The notes under the pieces are model-generated. The model ran no database searches and had not been told where the DNA came from. It saw only the letters and a program-made list of their open reading frames with translations. A stretch of DNA of 64,000 nt from positions 1,107,001 to 1,171,000 of the forward strand of contig NZ_CP073653.1 in NCBI RefSeq assembly GCF_018223745.1. Direction: 5' to 3'. Each line of letters starts with the position of its first letter. Positions within the stretch are counted from its first letter, which is position 1. Below, in pieces: positions 1 to 9,069 of the stretch. Origin of the DNA: Clostridium beijerinckii. Its GTDB lineage: Bacteria > Bacillota > Clostridia > Clostridiales > Clostridiaceae. The translations under genes and the position numbers were made by a program.

Positions 1-721
1 TACAGTTTGGCTAATAAGAGTAGTTATAGGATTTAATATAACTGATTTTATTACTATGATATTTAGTCCAGTTGTTTTTGCCCTTAATACTCTTCCGGGA
101 ATATTAATATATAGCGCATTAGTTACATTACTTTGGTCAGCAGGTATTCATGGAGACATGACGCTTGAAGGTATAGCAGATCCAATATATATTCAATTTT
201 TAACTGTTAATACAGCAGCTTTTATAGCACATGAAAAGATTCCATACATTACAGCATCAGGATTTTACTCATTGTTTGTTAATGTAGGAGGAACAGGTGC
301 AACTCTTTGTTTAGTTTTATTAATGATCCGTTCAAAGAGCAAACTTTATAAATCACTTGGAAAGGTTTCATTTCCATCTGCATGTTTTGAAATAAACGAG
401 CCAGTCATATTTGGTTTTCCAGTAGTTTTAAATCCAGTTATTCTAGTTCCATTTACAGTGGTACCTTTAGTACTTACTACTTTGTCTTATTTTATGATGT
501 ATTTTGACATAATTGGTAGACCAGTAGCTATGGTTCCGTGGACAATGCCCCCTATTATAGGACCATTTATTGCAACTGGTGGAGATTGGAGAGCAGCAGT
601 TTGGTCTGCTGTAGAAATGGTTATAGCAGCAATAATTTACTACCCATTCTTTAAATTTGCTGAAAAACAACAATTAGAAATTGAAGGGAAAGAAGAAAAT
701 TTAAATACAGTACAAGCTTAG
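1..721 (+). CDS. PTS lactose/cellobiose-type EIIC, 5'-truncated
   Basis: Membrane permease subunit of a lactose/cellobiose-family phosphotransferase system, which would bring a disaccharide or beta-glucoside in with phosphorylation. The reading frame is open from base 2 with no stop, so the N-terminal half lies outside the window; the visible part is about 239 residues. It is highly hydrophobic and carries the family motif NEPVIFGFP, followed by the conserved proline-rich stretch PWTMPPIIGP and a charged cytosolic tail. EIIB and EIIA genes follow at once, which supports the call. The substrate cannot be read from the sequence. Confidence 0.9.
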   Translation, partial: TVWLIRVVIGFNITDFITMIFSPVVFALNTLPGILIYSALVTLLWSAGIHGDMTLEGIADPIYIQFLTVNTAAFIAHEKIPYITASGFYSLFVNVGGTGATLCLVLLMIRSKSKLYKSLGKVSFPSACFEINEPVIFGFPVVLNPVILVPFTVVPLVLTTLSYFMMYFDIIGRPVAMVPWTMPPIIGPFIATGGDWRAAVWSAVEMVIAAIIYYPFFKFAEKQQLEIEGKEENLNTVQA

Positions 722-771
722 TGTATTAATTAGAAAAATATTTATAGAATGAAATTTAGGAGGAATTTAGC

Positions 772-1080
772 ATGAAGATATTATTAATGTGTGCAGCAGG
801 TATGTCAACAAGTTTGCTAGTAACAAAAATGCAAAAATATGCAGAGGAAATAGGTCACAAGGACTTAGTTATTAATGCTGAACCAGTAGAAGATTTGGAT
901 GAAAATGTTGATGATTATGATGTATTTTTACTTGGGCCTCAAGTTAAATATAAAGAAAAATGGGTTAAAGAAATAGTTGATGAAAAAGGTAAGCCTTATG
1001 CCTGCATACCAGTACAACTTTATGGAAGAATAGATGGAAAAAGTGTTCTAGAACTTGCACTAAACTTAATGGATAAATAA
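772..1080 (+). CDS. PTS lactose/cellobiose-type EIIB
   Basis: Cytosolic phosphocarrier of 102 residues that takes phosphate from EIIA and hands it to the incoming sugar. The start ATG has an AGGAGG-type site about 8 bases upstream. The N terminus MKILLMCAAGMSTS holds the phosphorylated Cys7 in the CxxGMSTS P-loop of the family, and GPQVKYK further on is also characteristic. Length is normal for CelA/LicB-type proteins. It lies 50 bases after EIIC and 13 bases before EIIA, so the three form one operon. Confidence 0.93.
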   Translation: MKILLMCAAGMSTSLLVTKMQKYAEEIGHKDLVINAEPVEDLDENVDDYDVFLLGPQVKYKEKWVKEIVDEKGKPYACIPVQLYGRIDGKSVLELALNLMDK

Positions 1081-1093
1081 TGGAGGATTTAAA

Positions 1094-1432
1094 ATGAATA
1101 TGGAATTAGAAGAAATAGTTTTCACTATAATTAGTCACGCAGGTAATTCACGATCAGCTTGTTTTGAGGCTTTAAATTTAGCTAGAAATGGTGAGTTTGA
1201 TAAAGTCAATCTATGTATGAAACAAGCTAAAGAAGAACTTTCATTAGTTCACAATATACAGACTGGCTTAATTCAAGAAGAGGCCGCAGGTAATAAACAA
1301 GAATTATCTTTATTACTGATGCATGCAGAAGATCATTTAATGACTGCATCTTTAGCTAAAGATCTTATCTGTGAACTTATTAAAATGTATGAAGAAAAGT
1401 TTAAAGAAAAAGAAATAGCATGCAATGTATAA
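1094..1432 (+). CDS. PTS lactose/cellobiose-type EIIA
   Basis: All-helical cytosolic EIIA of 112 residues (LicA/LacF type), which takes phosphate from HPr and passes it to EIIB. The conserved motif MHAEDHLM places the phosphorylated histidine at His77, with His81 and the metal-binding Asp80 also present. It is the last gene of the EIIC-EIIB-EIIA operon and is followed by a clear terminator. Length and motif are standard for the family. Confidence 0.93.
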   Translation: MNMELEEIVFTIISHAGNSRSACFEALNLARNGEFDKVNLCMKQAKEELSLVHNIQTGLIQEEAAGNKQELSLLLMHAEDHLMTASLAKDLICELIKMYEEKFKEKEIACNV

Positions 1433-1460
1433 TAAGTAAAAACAGCAAATAGTAAAAATG

Positions 1461-1503
1461 GAGTGGGTTATTTAATAAAACTTGAATAATCCACTCTTTG
1501 ATA
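1461..1503 (+). terminator. Rho-independent terminator after the cellobiose-type PTS operon
   Basis: A 12-bp stem (GAGTGGGTTATT, 1461-1472, with 1485-1496; one G.T pair) closes a 12-nt loop and is followed by a short T-containing tract. It separates the EIIA gene from the activator gene downstream. Confidence 0.8.
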
Positions 1504-1509
1504 TGTTTA

Positions 1510-1538
1510 TTCAAATTCTATGGTAAATCATGTATAAT
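1510..1538 (+). promoter_or_regulatory. Candidate sigma-A promoter of the first LevR-like activator
   Basis: TTCAAA (1510-1515), 17 bases, TATAAT (1533-1538). The -10 box is perfect and the -35 box is moderate. It lies between the upstream terminator and the activator start at 1632. Confidence 0.5.
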
Positions 1539-1584
1539 AAGCTTATTAGTTAAAGATATTTAAATTTAATTTACGTACCTAGAG

Positions 1585-1598
1585 TGTTAACGTTAAGA
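1585..1598 (+). promoter_or_regulatory. Candidate CcpA cre site
   Basis: TGTTAACGTTAAGA matches the catabolite-responsive element TGWNANCGNTNWCA except for one base (G for C near the 3' end). Its centre is the palindrome TTAACGTTAA. It sits about 40 bases after the expected transcription start and before the activator gene, a position where CcpA blocks elongation. This would put the PTS activator under catabolite repression; the call rests on motif match alone. Confidence 0.4.
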
Positions 1599-1631
1599 GA
1601 GTTATACGAATAGGATATGAGGGGAAAAGCA

Positions 1632-4331
1632 ATGAGAAGGATTGATAATATTTATAAAGTTCTAAGGGATCTGTGTAGTAAGGAATATAATGAACGTAGA
1701 TGCATCAACGGTTTTTCAGCTACAGAAATTTCATTAATAATGAATATTCAAAGGACAAACGTATCTAGTGATTTAAATAAACTTTATAGAGATGGAAAAA
1801 TAGAAAAGATATTGAAGAAGCCGGTACTATATAAAATAAAGGAGGAGGATATTCAGATAGGGCAAGGCACAGAAAAAGTTTTAAAAGATGCTTTTGATAA
1901 CATCATTGGAACTAGCTTCAGTCTGAAAAACGCATCACAACAGGCCAGAGCTGCTATAATATATCCTCCCAATGGACTTCATACTCTTCTTTTAGGGGAA
2001 ACTGGTACAGGAAAATCAATGTTTGCAGAAGTTATGTATAAGTATGCTAAAGAAATTGGCAAAATAAAAGCCAATGCGCCATTTATTTCATTTAACTGTG
2101 CAGATTATGCAAATAATCCACAGCTACTAGTGAGTCACATCTTTGGTGTTAAGAAAGGGGCATATACTGGTGCTAGCAGAGATACCATAGGATTAGTTGA
2201 AAAAGCTAATGAAGGAATATTATTTTTGGATGAGGTTCATAGATTACCATCGGAAGGTCAAGAAATGCTATTTTCTATAATTGATAAGGGCATATATAGG
2301 AGACTTGGAGATTCTGAGGAAGAGTATAAAGTTAAACTACTTATAATATGTGCTACTACTGAAAATGTTGAATCGGCATTATTGAAAACATTTACTAGAA
2401 GGATTCCTATGATTATACGGTTACCAGCATTAAAAGATAGGACTATAGAAGAAAGATACGAACTTATTAAAAACTTTTTAAAGATAGAAGTGAGTTGCAT
2501 TAAGCAGAGCATAAGTATTACAGCAAATGCGCTAAAAGCATTTTTACTATACAATTGTTCTAATAATATTGGGCAACTCAAAAGCGATATAAAACTAAGC
2601 TGCTCAAAAGCTTTTCTTGAGAATATGATGAAAAGAGATAAGAATATATGCATTCATAGTCAATACTTGCCTCAGTATGTACTTAGCGGATTATTTAAGT
2701 ATAAAGAGAAAAGAAGTGAAATTGATAGGTTTGTAAATCAAGATGTTATAAAGTTTTGTTTGGATGAAAATAATGTAAGAGAAGAAGAAGATATAAAAAT
2801 AGTTGATTTTTATGGAGCATTAGAAGAAAAAAGAAAACTTTTGGAGTCTAATGGAATAAGTGAAAAGGACATAAAACTTATAATGAGTCTTGATATAGAT
2901 ACGTATTTTAAAAAATATATACTGAATATAGATAAGGATAGTTTAGAAGAATTATATAAAGTAGTTGATAGAAAAATTGTAGATCTAGTTAGTGAATTTT
3001 TAAATAAGGCTAGTGAAAAATTGTTAATGCAGTTTGATAGTAAAATTTTATATGGACTATCAATGCATGTAGCAAGTACAGTTGAAAGAATTTTAAATGG
3101 AAAAGAAATTAAAAATCATCAGCTTGAAGATATTAAAAAGATGCATTCCAGGGAATATGAAATTTCGTATGATTTGAAAGAAAAAGTTGAAAGCACATTT
3201 CATATTAGAATTCCAGAAGATGAAGTTGGATTTATAACTATGTTTTTATGTATAGATAAAGAGGATTATGAAAATGAGAGTAGTGTTGGAATTATTGTTG
3301 CTATGCACGGAGAGTATACAGCAAGTTCAATGGCTGATGTAGCTAATAGACTTTTGGGTGAGAAATATGCTATAGGCTATGATATGCCATTGGATCAGAA
3401 ACCAGAGACTGCACTAGAGAATTTAACAGAAATAGTAAAAGAAATAGATAAAGGTAGAGGAGTATTGCTGTTAGTAGATATGGGATCTCTTGTTTTATTT
3501 GGTGATATGATTTACGAAAAGACAAAGGTACCGGTAAAAACAATAGAAATGGTGTCTACACCTATTGTTCTTGAAGCTACAAGAAAAGCAACATTAAAAG
3601 CCTCATTGGAGGAAATTTATGATTGCTGCATAAATTTGAATCCACATATAGTGCGAAGTTATGCAGATAATTTTAGTATAAATTCAACACTTAAAAAGAA
3701 AGTAATTATAACAGCTTGCATCACAGGACAAGGAACTGCTATAAAACTCAAGCCAATTGTGGAAAAGAAACTAGAAATCACTAGCAATGACATCGACATA
3801 CTTAATATAGACATAGTAAACAAGAAAAAATTCAATCATAATATACAAAAAATAAAGGCAGAAAAGGATATATTGGCAGTGGTAAGTGCAGTAAAACCAG
3901 ATGATGAGTCTTTGTTGTATATATCAACATCAGATATTTTTGATAAGAAAAAAGTAGAACTACTAAAATCACGATTAAGTCTAATAGAAGAGATATATGA
4001 TATGAGAGAAGTAATTGGAGAAAATGTAAATATAGATTCATATAAGTATATCGAGTGTTTTAGGAGCTTTTACATACGTCTTGTAAATAATAAAGTTGAA
4101 CTTAATAGTTCTGCATTAATAGGGTTAATATTACACATTGCATGTGTAATAGAGCGTATGTTGAGTGGCGAAAAAATTATATATCGTAAGTATAGTGAGA
4201 AAATGTTAGATGAGAATAAAGATAAATATAATTTTGTTAGAGAAATATTAAAACCAATGGAAGAAGCATTTAATATAGAAATATCTGTAAAAGAGTACTT
4301 AATTATTCTTGAGACTATATATTTCTTGTAA
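1632..4331 (+). CDS. LevR/CelR-family sigma-54 activator with PRD and EII-like domains
   Basis: Transcription activator of 899 residues that opens sigma-54 promoters and is controlled by PTS phosphorylation. Order of parts: N-terminal winged HTH (about 1-75), AAA+ domain with Walker A GETGTGKS (122-129), the sigma-54 contact loop GAYTGA (176-181) and Walker B Asp200-Glu201, a PRD with His479, an EIIA-Man-like domain with His559, an EIIB-like domain with Cys696, and a C-terminal PRD with His835. The start at 1632 is chosen over the ATG at 1617 because GAGGGG lies 8 bases before it. Its position just after the cellobiose-type PTS suggests it controls that operon, as CelR does in Listeria; that operon's promoter is outside the window. 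Confidence 0.9.
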   Translation: MRRIDNIYKVLRDLCSKEYNERRCINGFSATEISLIMNIQRTNVSSDLNKLYRDGKIEKILKKPVLYKIKEEDIQIGQGTEKVLKDAFDNIIGTSFSLKNASQQARAAIIYPPNGLHTLLLGETGTGKSMFAEVMYKYAKEIGKIKANAPFISFNCADYANNPQLLVSHIFGVKKGAYTGASRDTIGLVEKANEGILFLDEVHRLPSEGQEMLFSIIDKGIYRRLGDSEEEYKVKLLIICATTENVESALLKTFTRRIPMIIRLPALKDRTIEERYELIKNFLKIEVSCIKQSISITANALKAFLLYNCSNNIGQLKSDIKLSCSKAFLENMMKRDKNICIHSQYLPQYVLSGLFKYKEKRSEIDRFVNQDVIKFCLDENNVREEEDIKIVDFYGALEEKRKLLESNGISEKDIKLIMSLDIDTYFKKYILNIDKDSLEELYKVVDRKIVDLVSEFLNKASEKLLMQFDSKILYGLSMHVASTVERILNGKEIKNHQLEDIKKMHSREYEISYDLKEKVESTFHIRIPEDEVGFITMFLCIDKEDYENESSVGIIVAMHGEYTASSMADVANRLLGEKYAIGYDMPLDQKPETALENLTEIVKEIDKGRGVLLLVDMGSLVLFGDMIYEKTKVPVKTIEMVSTPIVLEATRKATLKASLEEIYDCCINLNPHIVRSYADNFSINSTLKKKVIITACITGQGTAIKLKPIVEKKLEITSNDIDILNIDIVNKKKFNHNIQKIKAEKDILAVVSAVKPDDESLLYISTSDIFDKKKVELLKSRLSLIEEIYDMREVIGENVNIDSYKYIECFRSFYIRLVNNKVELNSSALIGLILHIACVIERMLSGEKIIYRKYSEKMLDENKDKYNFVREILKPMEEAFNIEISVKEYLIILETIYFL

Positions 4332-4485
4332 GTTATAAAAAAGGAAAGTACAGGTCATGTAAAAATATTTAAATATAAAGTTAAGATATAGTTCTAATGT
4401 AGAAAAATATAGTATAATATAAAAAAGTTTTTTATTTATATACTCTTGTTTCATTTCTCAAAAATAATATATAAGGGTGATAAAT

Positions 4486-7260
4486 ATGTTGTTAGACTAT
4501 ATAATGGGATATTTGGAAGAGCAAACATGCTACTTTGGAAGAGCTGGTGATAATTCTAGGTTTACAGCTAGCGAAATTGCAAAGAAGTTTGATGTTAAGA
4601 GAAATACTGTAAGCCATTATTTAAATCAAATGGTTGACGAAGGTAAGATAATAAAAATTAATACAAGACCTGTTTATTTTTTGCATTATAGTCAATTTGA
4701 AAAGTGTTTTTTTGGAATAAAAGGCAACAAATATAATAGCATTGAAGAATTATTTTTTCAAAAACCATTAGATGAAGAAAAGGACAAGTTTTCAGAGCTA
4801 ATTGGATTTAAAGGAAGTCTAGAAAAAGCGTTAGAACAAATAAAAACATCTATATTTTATCCTAATAACGGATTACCGATTATACTTAGTGGGCCAACTG
4901 GAGTTGGTAAAAGTCTTTTAGCAAAGTATATATATAATTATTCGGTAGAAAAACAAGTAATATCAAAAGATTCCCCATTTATTGTATTTAATTGTGCTCA
5001 ATATTATAATAACCCTGAATTATTATCGGCAAATCTTTTTGGATATATAAAAGGTGCCTTCACTGGGGCAGAAAGCGTAAAAGAAGGGATGCTTAAGGAA
5101 GCTGATGGAGGAATACTCTTTTTAGATGAAGTGCATAGACTAAACGAGGAAGGACAAGAGAAGTTATTCACATTTATGGATCAAGGGGTTTTTAGAAGAA
5201 TGGGTGAAAGCTCAGGATGGCATAAAGCAAACGTTAGACTAGTTTTTGCTACAACAGAATCACTATCAGAAAATTTTTTGAGAACTTTTTTAAGAAGAAT
5301 TCCTATATCAGTCTCAATACCAGATCTAGATAAGCGTGGCACCGATGAAAAACTTCAATTTATATATCAATTTTTAATAAAAGAAGCGAAAATATTAAAT
5401 AAAAAGATTTCAATTTCAAATAGGGCTATAGATCTAATGTTGAATTATAGCTTTAAAGGGAATATAGGTGAACTGCAAAACACAGTTAAATATGTATGTG
5501 CTAAATCTTATACTAAAAAAATAAATTCAGAAATGATACAGTTAGGGGTATTGGATTTTCCAGAAGAGTTGTTGGAAGACTCAATTAAGAAATCTGATAT
5601 AAAGATAAAACAAAGTGAATATATATTAATTTTACCAGATACTACTGTACCAATGATATTAAAAAAAGATGGGAATTGGCAGCAACTAATAAAGAATACT
5701 TATATTCAAATAATGAGTTTTTTTAATGATATTCAAAAGAAAAATGTAAGCATTGAGTATTTTGAGACTAATGTTTTTCAAGAAGTATATGCTTTGTTTG
5801 ATAAATTAATATTTGAAAGAAAAGAAGAAAATAAAAATGTTATGATTCAATACATAACAGCGAGTATTCAAGAGATATTTAGATACATGGAGATAAATTA
5901 TAATATAAAATTTAATGGTAATAGCGTTTATGCAATATCATATTTTTTATATATAAAGAGTGAAGATTCATTAGAATGGAATGAGGAACAAAGAAAATTA
6001 AGAGATAGTTTGTATAACTATATTTTAAAAAACAATAAGCTAGAACATGAGATTGCAATTAAATTAATTAAGCTTATTGAGAGCAAGATGGATATTAAGT
6101 TTACGATATATGATAAGATTTTTTTATCTTTTTATTTGAAAAGCTTAAACATTCAGCAATCTAATAACGGAACTAAAACTGTAATTTTGGCTCATGGTTA
6201 TGCAACAGCTAGTAGTATTGCAAATGTAGCAAATAGAATGTTAGAAATGAATATGTTTGAAGCTTTTGATATGCCTATTGATATAAAAATGGATGAAATA
6301 GCAAAAAAGTTAATAAATTTTATTGAAGAAAATGATGTATCTAAAGGATTGGTAATACTTGTTGATATGGGTTCGCTAAATGATATATATAAAAGCATAA
6401 ATAGTTATATAAATGGTCCAGTAGTAATTATTAATAATGTGTCTACTCAAATGGCGCTATTTGTTGGTGAAATGTTAAAAAATAAAATCTATCTTGAAGA
6501 ACTTGTGGAAAATCTAAAAGAACATAATGAAACAAGTTATAAAATTCTATACCCTGAAGAAAATAAGAAAAAGGTAATCGTAACTTCTTGTTTTACTGGG
6601 ATGGGAACTGCGTTACAACTTCAGAAGTTATTGCAGGACAGTATCCCAGAAAAACTTAAGATTAAGGTCATAGCACATGACTATGAGAGGCTAAAAACTT
6701 TTGGAATGAATGAAGCATTATTCCAATTGTATGATGTTTTAACTATAGTAGGTACTGCAGATCCGGAAATTAAACATATTAATTATATTTCCTTAGAAGA
6801 TTTAATGTCTGGAAGAGGGGAAAATCAATTAAGACGTATACTCCAAAAAATAGCTGATGAAAATGACTTGAAAACTATTAATGATAATATAGTTCACAAT
6901 TTTACATTAAGAAGGGTAATAGATACATTAACTATATTAGACACAGATAAATTGCTAAGAAATATAGAGGAATGCTTAGATAACTTAGAAATAGCTATGA
7001 AAAAGAAATTAAATAATGAGAAAAAAATTGCTTTATTAGTTCACATAAGTTGTTTAGTAGAAAGACTGATAAGGCACGAAGAAATAGATGCATATCCAAA
7101 CTTAGAAAACTTTATAGAGTGTCAAAAAGATATGATAAAAACTATAGAAAATTCATTTAGTGTCATTGAAAAAATATATAATGTCAAAATTAATCTACCA
7201 GAGATAGGATTTATTTATGATATTTTGATGTATCAAAGTACTGAAAATACTGAGTTTTAA
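4486..7260 (+). CDS. LevR-family sigma-54 activator of PTS cluster 1
   Basis: Activator of 924 residues with the full LevR layout: HTH (about 1-75), AAA+ with Walker A GPTGVGKS (136-143), GAFTGA loop (190-195) and Asp214-Glu215, PRD region, EIIA-Man-like domain with His570, EIIB-like domain with Cys702, and a last PRD with His853. ATG at 4486 is chosen over GTG at 4477 because AAGGGTG lies 6 bases ahead of it. A TATAAT box at 4413-4418 lacks a good -35 box. The gene ends 40 bases before a sigma-54 promoter that drives a mannose-type PTS, so it is the obvious regulator of that operon, as GfrR is for gfrABCDEF. Confidence 0.9.
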   Translation: MLLDYIMGYLEEQTCYFGRAGDNSRFTASEIAKKFDVKRNTVSHYLNQMVDEGKIIKINTRPVYFLHYSQFEKCFFGIKGNKYNSIEELFFQKPLDEEKDKFSELIGFKGSLEKALEQIKTSIFYPNNGLPIILSGPTGVGKSLLAKYIYNYSVEKQVISKDSPFIVFNCAQYYNNPELLSANLFGYIKGAFTGAESVKEGMLKEADGGILFLDEVHRLNEEGQEKLFTFMDQGVFRRMGESSGWHKANVRLVFATTESLSENFLRTFLRRIPISVSIPDLDKRGTDEKLQFIYQFLIKEAKILNKKISISNRAIDLMLNYSFKGNIGELQNTVKYVCAKSYTKKINSEMIQLGVLDFPEELLEDSIKKSDIKIKQSEYILILPDTTVPMILKKDGNWQQLIKNTYIQIMSFFNDIQKKNVSIEYFETNVFQEVYALFDKLIFERKEENKNVMIQYITASIQEIFRYMEINYNIKFNGNSVYAISYFLYIKSEDSLEWNEEQRKLRDSLYNYILKNNKLEHEIAIKLIKLIESKMDIKFTIYDKIFLSFYLKSLNIQQSNNGTKTVILAHGYATASSIANVANRMLEMNMFEAFDMPIDIKMDEIAKKLINFIEENDVSKGLVILVDMGSLNDIYKSINSYINGPVVIINNVSTQMALFVGEMLKNKIYLEELVENLKEHNETSYKILYPEENKKKVIVTSCFTGMGTALQLQKLLQDSIPEKLKIKVIAHDYERLKTFGMNEALFQLYDVLTIVGTADPEIKHINYISLEDLMSGRGENQLRRILQKIADENDLKTINDNIVHNFTLRRVIDTLTILDTDKLLRNIEECLDNLEIAMKKKLNNEKKIALLVHISCLVERLIRHEEIDAYPNLENFIECQKDMIKTIENSFSVIEKIYNVKINLPEIGFIYDILMYQSTENTEF

Positions 7261-7282
7261 GTGATAGAGATAGTGAAGAATA

Positions 7283-7313
7283 AAGAAGCGTGCCAGACAT
7301 TGGCACGCTTCTT
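7283..7313 (+). other. 13-bp perfect hairpin overlapping the sigma-54 promoter of cluster 1
   Basis: Left arm 7283-7295 and right arm 7301-7313 are perfectly complementary (core GCGTGCCA/TGGCACGC), with the 5-nt loop GACAT. The right arm is the -24 box of the downstream promoter. In RNA the hairpin is followed by GCTTTTA, so it may also end the activator transcript. The same geometry recurs at 17848-17878. Confidence 0.85.
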
Positions 7314-7317
7314 GCTT
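7301..7317 (+). promoter_or_regulatory. Sigma-54 (-24/-12) promoter of PTS cluster 1
   Basis: TGGCACG (7301-7307), four bases, TTGCTT (7312-7317): an exact fit to the consensus TGGCACG-N4-TTGCW. Transcription should begin about 12 bases after the TTGC, ahead of the EIIA gene at 7383. The LevR-type activator gene ends 40 bases upstream, so its binding site must lie in the hairpin or inside the activator coding region. Confidence 0.93.
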
Positions 7318-7382
7318 TTATAATGCTATGAGAAGTGAAATAAGATTTATAATATCATGAGTTTGGATGGAGATGATAAATT

Positions 7383-7805
7383 TTGAAGAGAAGATTTTTA
7401 TTAGCAAGTCACGGAAGACTTGCAGATGGAATGCATGAATCTGTAAAGATAATAATAGGAAAACAAGATAATATATCAACACTTTGTGCATACATAAGCA
7501 GCGAAAAAAATTTAAGCCAACAAGTAAAGGAGGTCATAAATAATTTAGAAGATGGGGAAGAGTTAATAGTAATAACGGATATCTTCGGAGGAAGTGTAAA
7601 TAATGAGTTTATGAAATACATTAATTATGAAAACTTACACATTATTTCGAGTATGTGTTTACCACTTGTAATTGAATTAATAACAAGCCAAGAAGAGAGT
7701 ACAGAAAAATTAATCGAAGAAACAATTAAAAATACGCAAGAGAATATAAGATATTGTAATAAAACATTTCATACGGCTAAATCAATTAGAGACGAAGAAT
7801 TTTAA
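7383..7805 (+). CDS. PTS mannose-family EIIA, cluster 1
   Basis: Cytosolic phosphocarrier of 140 residues, first gene of the sigma-54-driven operon. It starts with TTG; a GGAG site lies about 10 bases upstream. The N terminus MKRRFLLASHGRLADG puts the phosphorylated histidine at His10, and TDIFGGSVNNEF is the second family motif. It should take phosphate from HPr and pass it to the IIB protein encoded 14 bases downstream. In this setting it resembles GfrA/LevD-type IIA proteins; the sugar is inferred from the SIS gene at the end of the operon. Confidence 0.92.
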   Translation: MKRRFLLASHGRLADGMHESVKIIIGKQDNISTLCAYISSEKNLSQQVKEVINNLEDGEELIVITDIFGGSVNNEFMKYINYENLHIISSMCLPLVIELITSQEESTEKLIEETIKNTQENIRYCNKTFHTAKSIRDEEF

Positions 7806-7819
7806 AGGAGTGATTTTAT

Positions 7820-8290
7820 ATGATTAAACTATTAAGAGTAGACTATCGTTTGTTACATGGACAAGTGGCATTAGCATGGACTCAACAAATTAACACAGAT
7901 TGTATATTAATTGCAAATGATAAACTTATGCAAGATGAGATAAAGAAGACAACAATAAAGTTGGCTAAACCTAATGGGGTTAAATTAGTAATTAAGAATA
8001 TAGAGGATTCCATTGCGGCTATAAAAAGTGGAGTTACAGATAAATATAAGTTATTCATTATAGTAGAAACAATAGAAGATGCAGCAAAATTAAGCAATGA
8101 ATTGCCTGATATAAAATCAATTAATATAGGAGGTGTTATGCCTAGAGAAGGGACAAGAACAATCACTAAATCAGTTCCAATATCAAAGGAGGAGGAAAGA
8201 ATATTACAAGAACTAATAAATAGAGATATTGAATTAGAGATAAGACAGGTTCCAGGTGATAAGAAAATTTTAGTTAAAAACGTATTATAA
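7820..8290 (+). CDS. PTS mannose-family EIIB, cluster 1
   Basis: EIIB of the mannose/fructose/sorbose family, 156 residues. The motif RVDYRLLHGQVAL carries the phosphorylated His13; INIGGVMPREGTR is the second conserved stretch, and the C terminus DIELEIRQVPGDKK is typical. ATG start with AAAGGAGTG upstream. It is translated between IIA and IIC in the usual order and should phosphorylate the sugar as it leaves the IIC-IID channel. Confidence 0.93.
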   Translation: MIKLLRVDYRLLHGQVALAWTQQINTDCILIANDKLMQDEIKKTTIKLAKPNGVKLVIKNIEDSIAAIKSGVTDKYKLFIIVETIEDAAKLSNELPDIKSINIGGVMPREGTRTITKSVPISKEEERILQELINRDIELEIRQVPGDKKILVKNVL

Positions 8291-8304
8291 GGAGGTAAAA
8301 TTGT

Positions 8305-9069
8305 ATGACTCAAGCTATTTTAGTAGGATTGATTGCAATGTTTGTTACGTTTGAATGGTGTTTAGGATCATGCTTAATAACAAGGCCAATAGTAACAGGA
8401 GTACTTGTAGGATTAGTTATGGGCGATTTACAAACAGGTATTATAATGGGAGCAACTCTTGAAATGGCATTTATTGGAGCAGTTACATTAGGTGCAGCAG
8501 TTCCACCAGATGTTATAACAGGAGGGATCTTAGGTACAGCTTTTGCGATAGCAACAGGGCAAGGAGCAGAAGTTGCATTGACATTGGCATTTCCAATAGC
8601 AACGCTATTTCTATTAGTTGATAATGTTATGACACTTTTTGTAATGCCATTTTTTCTTCATAAAGCAGATAAATATGTAGAAGAGGGAAATTTCAACGGT
8701 GTAAGTAGGATGCACTTTTTAGGGGGATTTGTAGTAAAGAGCTTACCAAGAGGAATTTTTGTTGCACTAGCATTATATTTAGGAAGCCCATTTATGAGCG
8801 CCGTTCTAGATAGCATTCCACAATTTGTACAAAATGGGCTAGTAGTTGCAGCAGGATTTATTCCAGCTTTAGGAATATCACTTCTAGCACAAATGATTTT
8901 GACAAAAAAATTGGTTATATTCTTTGTATTAGGATTTGCAATTAGTGCATATTTAAAAATACCTATGCTAGGTGTTGCAATTTTTGCAACTATCATTGCG
9001 ATAGTTCTTGTGGGATTACAAAACAATAATGTAAAGAAACAGGAGGTAATGCTAGATGAAGATTTCTAA
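8305..9069 (+). CDS. PTS mannose-family EIIC, cluster 1
   Basis: Integral membrane subunit of 254 residues. It shows the IIC-Man hallmarks: an early RPIVTGVLVGLVMGDLQTG stretch, the GAVTLGAAVPPDVITGGILGTAFA region, and long hydrophobic helices throughout. A strong AAGGAGG site precedes the ATG. It overlaps the IID gene by 14 bases, which points to coupled translation; IIC and IID work together as the transport channel. Confidence 0.93.
   Translation: MTQAILVGLIAMFVTFEWCLGSCLITRPIVTGVLVGLVMGDLQTGIIMGATLEMAFIGAVTLGAAVPPDVITGGILGTAFAIATGQGAEVALTLAFPIATLFLLVDNVMTLFVMPFFLHKADKYVEEGNFNGVSRMHFLGGFVVKSLPRGIFVALALYLGSPFMSAVLDSIPQFVQNGLVVAAGFIPALGISLLAQMILTKKLVIFFVLGFAISAYLKIPMLGVAIFATIIAIVLVGLQNNNVKKQEVMLDEDF

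Noticed and set aside
2258-2653. 131-codon minus-strand frame inside the first LevR-type activator, and similar long antisense frames across the window
   Set aside because: They lie opposite well-supported genes, lack ribosome binding sites and encode low-complexity hydrophobic sequence typical of antisense shadows in AT-rich genes.
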